A stretch of 64,000 bases of DNA, from positions 188,849 to 252,848 of the forward strand of contig NZ_JACSQP010000001.1 of the NCBI RefSeq assembly GCF_014836535.1. Reading direction: 5' to 3'. The position numbers and the translations under genes were made by a program. The stretch is from Microbacterium pullorum. GTDB taxonomy: Bacteria > Actinomycetota > Actinomycetes > Actinomycetales > Microbacteriaceae. This document shows positions 59,151 through 64,000 of this stretch, one piece after another; the stretch's first letter is position 1; each line of letters opens with the position of its first letter. Below the pieces are notes generated by a model. The model saw only the letters and a program-made list of their open reading frames with translations. It made no database searches and was not told where the DNA came from.

Positions 59151-60106
59151 CCCGGCTGCTCGGCATCGACATCGGCGGCTCGGGGAGTCGGGTCGCTCTC
59201 ACCGGCGACGGCGCCGGGCGCGCCGAGTTCGCGGGGGAGCGCATCGGGATCACCGCCGCGGGAAGCACCGTGCCCGACGCCGTCATCGCGCTCGTGCGCC
59301 GGGCACTGGCCGAGTGGCCCGCCGCGGCAGGCGACCTCACCGGCGTCGGGGTGGGGGCGACGGGACTGGCGACCCTCGTCGAGCGGCCGGACGACCTCGT
59401 CGCCGACGTGGCTGCGGCGGTCGCCGAGGCGACCGGACGCCCCGCGCGAGTCGCGATCGCGATCGACGCGGTCACGGCGCACCTCGGCGCCCTCGGCGGC
59501 GACAGCGGCGCGATCATCGCGCTCGGCACCGGCGCCATCGCGTTCGGCACCGACGGGCGCGACATCTGGCGCCGCGTCGACGGGTGGGGACACCTCCTCG
59601 GCGACCGGGGTGCGGGGGCGTGGATCGGCATGCAGGGGCTCAACGAGGCCATGCGGGCATATGACGACGTGGATGCTGCCGGCACGGTGCTGCTCGATGC
59701 CGCGCGGCAGCGCTTCGGCGACCCACTCACCTGGCCCGGCCAGCTGTACACCCGCGCGGACCGTGCGGGCGTGCTGGCCTCGTTCGCCACCGACGTCGTG
59801 GCCGCCGCCGCCGACGGCGACTCCGCCGCGACCGCGATCGTCGCCGAGGCGGGCAGAGAGGCCGCTCGCAGTGCGGCGGCCGCGCTGCACCCGGCGCTGC
59901 CGCCGGTCATCGCGACCACCGGCGGTGTGTTCCGCGCCGGCGGTGCGCTCACCGCGGCGTTCGAACAGACGCTCACCGCCCTGCGCCCCGACGCCGTCCT
60001 GCAGGCGTCGGCCGGCGATCCGCTCGACGGCGCGCTGATCCTGGCCGAACGCGCGGCGACCGGGGCGATCGCCACCCACGCGCCCTACGTGTGGGTGGCG
60101 CGCTGA
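59147..60106 (+). CDS. BadF/BadG-type sugar kinase, probable MurNAc/GlcNAc kinase
   Basis: 319 residues from a GTG overlapping the permease stop. The ATPase signature GIDIGGSGSRVALTG opens the fold. GVGVGATGLATLV, AIAIDAVTAHLGALGG and ALGTGAIAFGTDG follow (phosphate loops of the ASKHA superfamily), then GWGHLLGDRGAGAWIG. This matches N-acetylglucosamine kinase-like and Clostridium MurK-like proteins. It would produce MurNAc-6-P for MurQ after ABC import. The sequence alone does not separate MurNAc from GlcNAc. Confidence 0.88.
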   Translation: MTRLLGIDIGGSGSRVALTGDGAGRAEFAGERIGITAAGSTVPDAVIALVRRALAEWPAAAGDLTGVGVGATGLATLVERPDDLVADVAAAVAEATGRPARVAIAIDAVTAHLGALGGDSGAIIALGTGAIAFGTDGRDIWRRVDGWGHLLGDRGAGAWIGMQGLNEAMRAYDDVDAAGTVLLDAARQRFGDPLTWPGQLYTRADRAGVLASFATDVVAAAADGDSAATAIVAEAGREAARSAAAALHPALPPVIATTGGVFRAGGALTAAFEQTLTALRPDAVLQASAGDPLDGALILAERAATGAIATHAPYVWVAR

Positions 60107-60168
60107 TCCTGTCGGCGCGCTGTGGCGGGCACAGCCGGGCTGTCGGCGATGCGGCGTAGCCTGAGAGC

Positions 60169-60888
60169 ATGCCCGCCACCCTCGCCCCGCAGTCCGCGCG
60201 GAAGCAGCTGGCGGCGCTGGCCGCATCGGCGGTGGCCGGCGGCGGCGGGTTCGCCTCGCTCATCGAGCTGCCCGCGCCGGCCGACTCGCGCCCGGCGGCC
60301 GTGCTCATCCTCTTCGGCGTCCTCGACGAACGTCTCAGCGCCCACGACGCGCAGGATGCCGCGGTCTCGCGCGACCTCGACGTGCTGCTGCTCGCCCGCG
60401 CCGCGACCCTGCGCTCGCACCCGGGCCAGGTCGCGTTCCCGGGTGGCCGGGTCGACGACGGCGACGGCGGCGCGGTCGGCGCGGCGCTGCGGGAAGCGCA
60501 GGAGGAGACCGGGTTGGAACCGTCGGGGGTCGAGGTGCTGGGCGAGCTCGAGACCATTCCGCTGGCTCACTCCCGGCATCTGGTGACCCCCGTGCTCGGG
60601 TGGTGGCGGCATCCCTCGGCCGTCCACGTCGTCGACGAGGCCGAGTCGGCCGACGTGTTCCGTGCGCCTGTGGCCGACCTGCTCGACCCCGCCAACCGCG
60701 GCGTCACGGTGCTGCGCCGCGGCGGTCAGGAGTTCCGCACCCCCGCGTTCCACGTGCGCCACGCCACCGGCGTGCACCTGGTGTGGGGATTCACGGCGAT
60801 GGTGCTCGACGCGCTGTTCGACCGACTCGGGTGGACCGAGCCGTGGGATGCCACGGTCGAGCTGCCCCTTGACCCGCCCGTGGGCTGA
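60169..60888 (+). CDS. NUDIX hydrolase, CoA pyrophosphatase-like
   Basis: 239 residues. The NUDIX box is GGRVDDGDGGAVGAALREAQ followed by EETGLE, complete in its acidic residues. Before it LLLARAATLRSHPGQVAFPG matches the CoA/Nudt7-type UPF0035 motif (LLTxRSxxlrxHxGqvafPGG). The substrate is thus likely coenzyme A or acyl-CoA. The C-terminal VWGFTAMVLDALFDRLGW is family-typical. The ATG at 60169 gives the common 20-residue lead. It is convergent with the LON-domain gene. Confidence 0.9.
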   Translation: MPATLAPQSARKQLAALAASAVAGGGGFASLIELPAPADSRPAAVLILFGVLDERLSAHDAQDAAVSRDLDVLLLARAATLRSHPGQVAFPGGRVDDGDGGAVGAALREAQEETGLEPSGVEVLGELETIPLAHSRHLVTPVLGWWRHPSAVHVVDEAESADVFRAPVADLLDPANRGVTVLRRGGQEFRTPAFHVRHATGVHLVWGFTAMVLDALFDRLGWTEPWDATVELPLDPPVG

Positions 60889-60891
60889 GCG

Positions 60892-61515
60892 TCAGTTGCG
60901 GTCGTCGGTCGGACGTCGCGTGATCAGCGGTTCGATGTCGAGCGTGAGGTCGATGACCTGGCGCAGCAACCCGCCGAGGGTGGTCGAGCGCAGCAGGGTG
61001 AAGTGGTCGAGCTCACCCAGCGGCGCGATCGCGGCGAGCTGCCACGACGACTCGACAGGGTCCGGTGACAGTTCGATCGCGGCATCCCACTGCACCCGCT
61101 CGTCCTCTCCGGCGAGGGCGAGCACCCGCCGCACGATGCGTTCGGCCTCGTCGCGCAGGGGAGTGAGGGCGTCGGACCACTCCAGCGGTGCGACGGGGGA
61201 GACCTCGGCCCTCGGGTAGGGGTCGTCCGGCAGCCAGCGGTCGACACTGAAGCGGTCGGCGCCCACGGCGATCACCTGCAGATCCGTCGCCGTGGCCGCG
61301 ACGCGCACAAGCCGTGCCATGGTGCCGACGCTGCTGCGCTGGTCACCGCCACCCGCTTCGGGACCGCGTTCGATGAGCACCACGCCGAACTGCGGCTCCT
61401 CCTCGTCGAGCAGCCGGCCGATCATCGTGAGGTAGCGCGGCTCGAACACCCGCAGCGGCAGCGGGGTGTAGGGCAGCAGCACGGAGCCCAGCGGGAACAT
61501 CGGCACGCCGGTCAT
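60892..61515 (-). CDS. LON peptidase N-terminal-domain protein
   Basis: 207 residues. The Lon substrate-binding (PUA-like) domain begins MTGVPMFPLGSVLLPYTPLP and continues LRVFEPRYLTMIGRLLDEEE, FGVVLIERG and SVGTMARLVRV. No ATPase or protease domain follows, so it is the stand-alone form. Its role is unknown; binding of unfolded protein is inferred from Lon. The ATG at 61515 matches the conserved start; a further 75 bases upstream are open but unlike the family. Confidence 0.9.
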   Translation of the reverse strand: MTGVPMFPLGSVLLPYTPLPLRVFEPRYLTMIGRLLDEEEPQFGVVLIERGPEAGGGDQRSSVGTMARLVRVAATATDLQVIAVGADRFSVDRWLPDDPYPRAEVSPVAPLEWSDALTPLRDEAERIVRRVLALAGEDERVQWDAAIELSPDPVESSWQLAAIAPLGELDHFTLLRSTTLGGLLRQVIDLTLDIEPLITRRPTDDRN

Positions 61516-61588
61516 GGCGACAGTCAACCACCCGCGCGCGCCACGCAACCCCTCGCGGCGCATCTCACCGCATTTGTACAGTGAGCAC

Positions 61589-62086
61589 ATGGCCCTCCCT
61601 CACCCCGATCCCGTCGCAGCCGGCCAGGAGTCGGTCTGGGACTACCCGCGCCCGCCGCGCATCGAACAGGTCGACACCCCGGTCACGATCGACTTCGGCC
61701 GCCTGCGCATCGTCGACACGACCGACGTCGTGCGGGTGCTGGAGACGAGCCACCCGCCGGTGTATTACCTGCCCATCGCGGCGTTCGCCCCGGGCACCCT
61801 GGTCGCCGCCGACGGCAGTTCATTCTGCGAGTTCAAGGGTGCCGCACGCTATTTCGACGTGCGCGTCGGCGACGCGGTCGCCGAGCGCGCGGCGTGGAAC
61901 TACCCGCATCCCTCGCCGGGATACGAACTGCTCACCGACCGGGTCGCGGTGTACGCCGCGCCGATGGACCGCTGCACCGTCGCGGGCGAGACCGTCACCC
62001 CGCAGCCCGGCCTCTTCTACGGCGGCTGGGTCACCTCGTGGGTGCGCGGTCCCTTCAAGGGCGGCCCGGGGTCTATGGGCTGGTGA
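61589..62086 (+). CDS. DUF427 domain protein
   Basis: 165 residues. The DUF427 beta-rich fold is recognised from ESVWDYPRPPRIEQVDTPVT, VVRVLETSHPPVYYLPIAAF, SSFCEFKGAARYFDV and RAAWNYPHPSPGYELLTDRV. The last part (VTSWVRGPFKGGPGSMGW) is the typical actinobacterial tail. Function is unknown. GTGAGCAC just precedes the ATG but no clear Shine-Dalgarno is present. It is divergent from the LON-domain gene. Confidence 0.9.
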   Translation: MALPHPDPVAAGQESVWDYPRPPRIEQVDTPVTIDFGRLRIVDTTDVVRVLETSHPPVYYLPIAAFAPGTLVAADGSSFCEFKGAARYFDVRVGDAVAERAAWNYPHPSPGYELLTDRVAVYAAPMDRCTVAGETVTPQPGLFYGGWVTSWVRGPFKGGPGSMGW

Positions 62087-62125
62087 CGCGGATGCCGCGG
62101 CGGCCGCTCGATCAGTGGCGGAAGC

Positions 62126-64000
62126 TCAGCGGCGGATGCGCACCGTCGTCAGCTGGAAGCGCTCCAGCTGCACCGTGAACCCCGCCGACCCGGCGGCGGC
62201 CGTCGGCGTCGCCGACCGCACCACCTCTCCCTGCGCGGGACGCTCGAGCAGGTCGGTCTGCGCCACCTCCGTCCAGGCGAATCCGGGACGGATCGTCGCG
62301 CGGCGTCGACTGCCGCGCGCTTCGTACAGTCGCACGATCACGTCGCCCGAGCCGTCGTCGGCGAGCTTGACCGCCTCGACCACGACGCCGGGGTCGTCCA
62401 CCTCGAGCGCCGGTGCGACGGGAGACGCCCCCCGCACCGTCGTCGCCGGCAGGTTCAGCCGGAACCCCTGCGCGACCGCCTCCGAGACGTCCGCTCCCGG
62501 CAGCACCGACACCCGGAACTCGTGCGCGCCCTGGTCCGAGCCCGGGTCGGGGAACAGCGGGGCGCGCACCAGCGTCACGCGCGCGACGGTGTGACGGCCA
62601 CCCGAGGGCCCCGCGCCGTGGTGCACGTCGTGGCCATAGCTCGCGTCGTTGGCGATGCTCACGCCGTATGCGCCCTCGGCCAGGCGCAGCCACCGGTGGG
62701 CGACGGTCTCGAACTTCGCGGCATCCCAGGAGGTGTTCGCGTGGACGGAGCGGGTCAGATGACCGAACTGGATCTCCGACTCGGTCTGCTCCGCCCGCAG
62801 CTGCAGCGGGAAGGCGAGTTTGAGCATCTTCTGCCGTTCGTGCCAGTCGGCGCGCACGGTGATGTCGAGGGCGCCGGTGGCGGCATCCACCCGGAACTCC
62901 TGCTCGATGCGCGACGCGCCGAACGACCGGCGCACGATGAGGCCCACGCCGTCGTCGGTCGGCCGCACCTCATCGGCATCGGCCAGCTCCGTGCACACCG
63001 TAGTGTCCTCGGAGTCGATGTTCCAGGCATCCCACTCGCGGGGGGTGTCGCGGAACAGCTGCAGGACGCCCGCCGGACGGTCGGGATCGACCAGCTCCCG
63101 ATCGGCGATGCGGTCGTGGCCGCCGATGACCCGGCCACGGGCGTCGAGCGTCCAGGTGATCCGCGGGTGGTTGAACACCCACGTGTCGTCGTCGGCGCGC
63201 ACGCGCAGGGGAGCGGTTCTGACGGTGGCTGCCACCCCGAGCGCGGCGGAGCCGGCCAGGGGCACCGGAGCGGCGTTGGCGGTGAGCTCCCTCTCGCCCG
63301 GCCCGGTCAGTGTCTGCAGAGAGGTGTCGATGATGTCGCCGAGCTCCGCGGCGACGCGCGCATACTCGGCCTCGGCCTGCTGGTGCACCCACGCGATCGA
63401 CGTGCCCGGCAGGATGTCGTGGAACTGCTGCAACAGCACGGTCTGCCACAGGCTGCGCAGTCGCTCCGCCGGGTACGGGGCGCCGGTGCGCGCCGTGGCG
63501 AGCGTCGCCCACAGTTCCGCGGCGCGAAGCAGGTGCTCGCTGCGGCGGTTGCCGCGTTTGGTGCGGGCCTGCGCACTGTAGGCGCCGCGGTGGTACTCGA
63601 GGTACAGCTCGCCCGACCAGACCGGGGGAGCGGCGTACTCGGCTTCGGCGTCGCTGAAGAACTGCGCGGGCGAACCCAGGCGCACCTTCGGCGATCCCTC
63701 GAGGTCGGCAGTGCGGCGGGCCGCCGCGATCATCTCGCGTGTCGGCCCGCCGCCGCCGTCCCCCCAGCCGAACGGAGCCAGTGACGAACCGGCATCCGCT
63801 TTCTCACCGAACTGCCGTTCGGCGCGAGCGAGCTCAGCGCCGGACAGTTCGGAGTTGTACGTGTCGACGGGCGGGAAGTGGGTGAACACCCGCGTCCCGT
63901 CGATCCCCTCCCACAAGAACGTGTGATGCGGCATGCGGTTGGTCTCGTTCCACGAGATCTTCTGGGTGAGGAACCACCGCGACCCCGCCTCGGCGATGAT
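62126..64000 (-). CDS. GH38 alpha-mannosidase, C-terminal part (5' end outside window)
   Basis: At least 624 residues are present; the frame is open at the right edge. The GH38 signatures FLTQKISWNETNRMPHHTFL, WEGIDGTRVFTHFPPVDTYN and QTVLLQQFHDILPGTSIAWV place it in the catalytic core. The remainder is the C-terminal beta-sandwich region (AAKFETVAHRWLRLAEGAYG, GVSIANDASYGHDVHH). It hydrolyses alpha-mannosides and is likely cytoplasmic. The missing N-terminal third should hold the nucleophile Asp. An ATG at 63934 is internal, not the start. Confidence 0.95.
   Translation of the reverse strand: MIAEAGSRWFLTQKISWNETNRMPHHTFLWEGIDGTRVFTHFPPVDTYNSELSGAELARAERQFGEKADAGSSLAPFGWGDGGGGPTREMIAAARRTADLEGSPKVRLGSPAQFFSDAEAEYAAPPVWSGELYLEYHRGAYSAQARTKRGNRRSEHLLRAAELWATLATARTGAPYPAERLRSLWQTVLLQQFHDILPGTSIAWVHQQAEAEYARVAAELGDIIDTSLQTLTGPGERELTANAAPVPLAGSAALGVAATVRTAPLRVRADDDTWVFNHPRITWTLDARGRVIGGHDRIADRELVDPDRPAGVLQLFRDTPREWDAWNIDSEDTTVCTELADADEVRPTDDGVGLIVRRSFGASRIEQEFRVDAATGALDITVRADWHERQKMLKLAFPLQLRAEQTESEIQFGHLTRSVHANTSWDAAKFETVAHRWLRLAEGAYGVSIANDASYGHDVHHGAGPSGGRHTVARVTLVRAPLFPDPGSDQGAHEFRVSVLPGADVSEAVAQGFRLNLPATTVRGASPVAPALEVDDPGVVVEAVKLADDGSGDVIVRLYEARGSRRRATIRPGFAWTEVAQTDLLERPAQGEVVRSATPTAAAGSAGFTVQLERFQLTTVRIRR

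Overview
The window is about 70% G+C with dense coding, strong G/C preference at third codon positions, many GTG starts and many ATGA or TGATG stop/start overlaps. Together with actinobacterial families (DUF222-HNH endonuclease, PPOX/F420-type oxidoreductase, DUF3054, DUF427, Dps with a Lys-rich N-terminal tail) and the very frequent GGATGCC/GGCATCC heptamer, this suggests a Microbacteriaceae chromosome, most likely Microbacterium. No rRNA, tRNA, integrase, transposase or CRISPR array was found. Both ends cut a gene: a GNAT acetyltransferase at the left edge and a GH38 alpha-mannosidase at the right edge.

Left part (1-20 kb). A cydA-cydB-cydD-cydC run on the minus strand encodes cytochrome bd oxidase and its assembly transporter. 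It is divergent from moaA (molybdenum cofactor synthesis). Just beyond moaA lies a winged-helix regulator with four C-terminal cysteines, and a 12-base motif in its own promoter recurs between cydA and moaA. Single housekeeping and stress genes follow: diacylglycerol-kinase-like, ASCH, LLM flavin oxidoreductase, HNH, PEP-mutase-like, NYN, a general-stress SDR, Dps and a SulP transporter. Three long inverted repeats lie between 10.3 and 11.2 kb.

Middle (20-38 kb). trhO, an MFS transporter with a possible leader ORF, and a flavodoxin-like reductase lead into a minus-strand operon: lipoprotein, ATPase, double permease, LacI regulator and metallophosphoesterase. Its substrate is unknown, perhaps an organophosphate. 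Next come a zinc alcohol dehydrogenase, a coupled glycosyltransferase/EEP-phosphatase/membrane-protein trio, and a two-component system with an acidic membrane protein beside it.

Accessory stretch (37.5-39.5 kb). A five-copy, 41-bp-period array is followed by two small hypothetical genes. Then comes a clearly lower-GC gene for a stand-alone HsdR-N/PD-(D/E)xK protein, flanked by a 16-bp direct repeat. A related three-copy array, also with a 41-bp period, lies at 43.5 kb.

Right part (39.5-64 kb). msrA, an M18 aminopeptidase, a PadR regulator with a perfect palindrome upstream followed by an AarF-type kinase, DUF222-HNH and NERD nucleases, and a secreted transglycosylase-like protein come first. 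The cluster at 53-60 kb looks like a complete PTS-independent N-acetylmuramic acid salvage locus: an RpiR-type regulator and a serine hydrolase (minus strand) diverge from murQ, a sugar ABC importer (three genes) and a BadF-type sugar kinase. NUDIX, LON-domain and DUF427 genes and the GH38 enzyme close the window.
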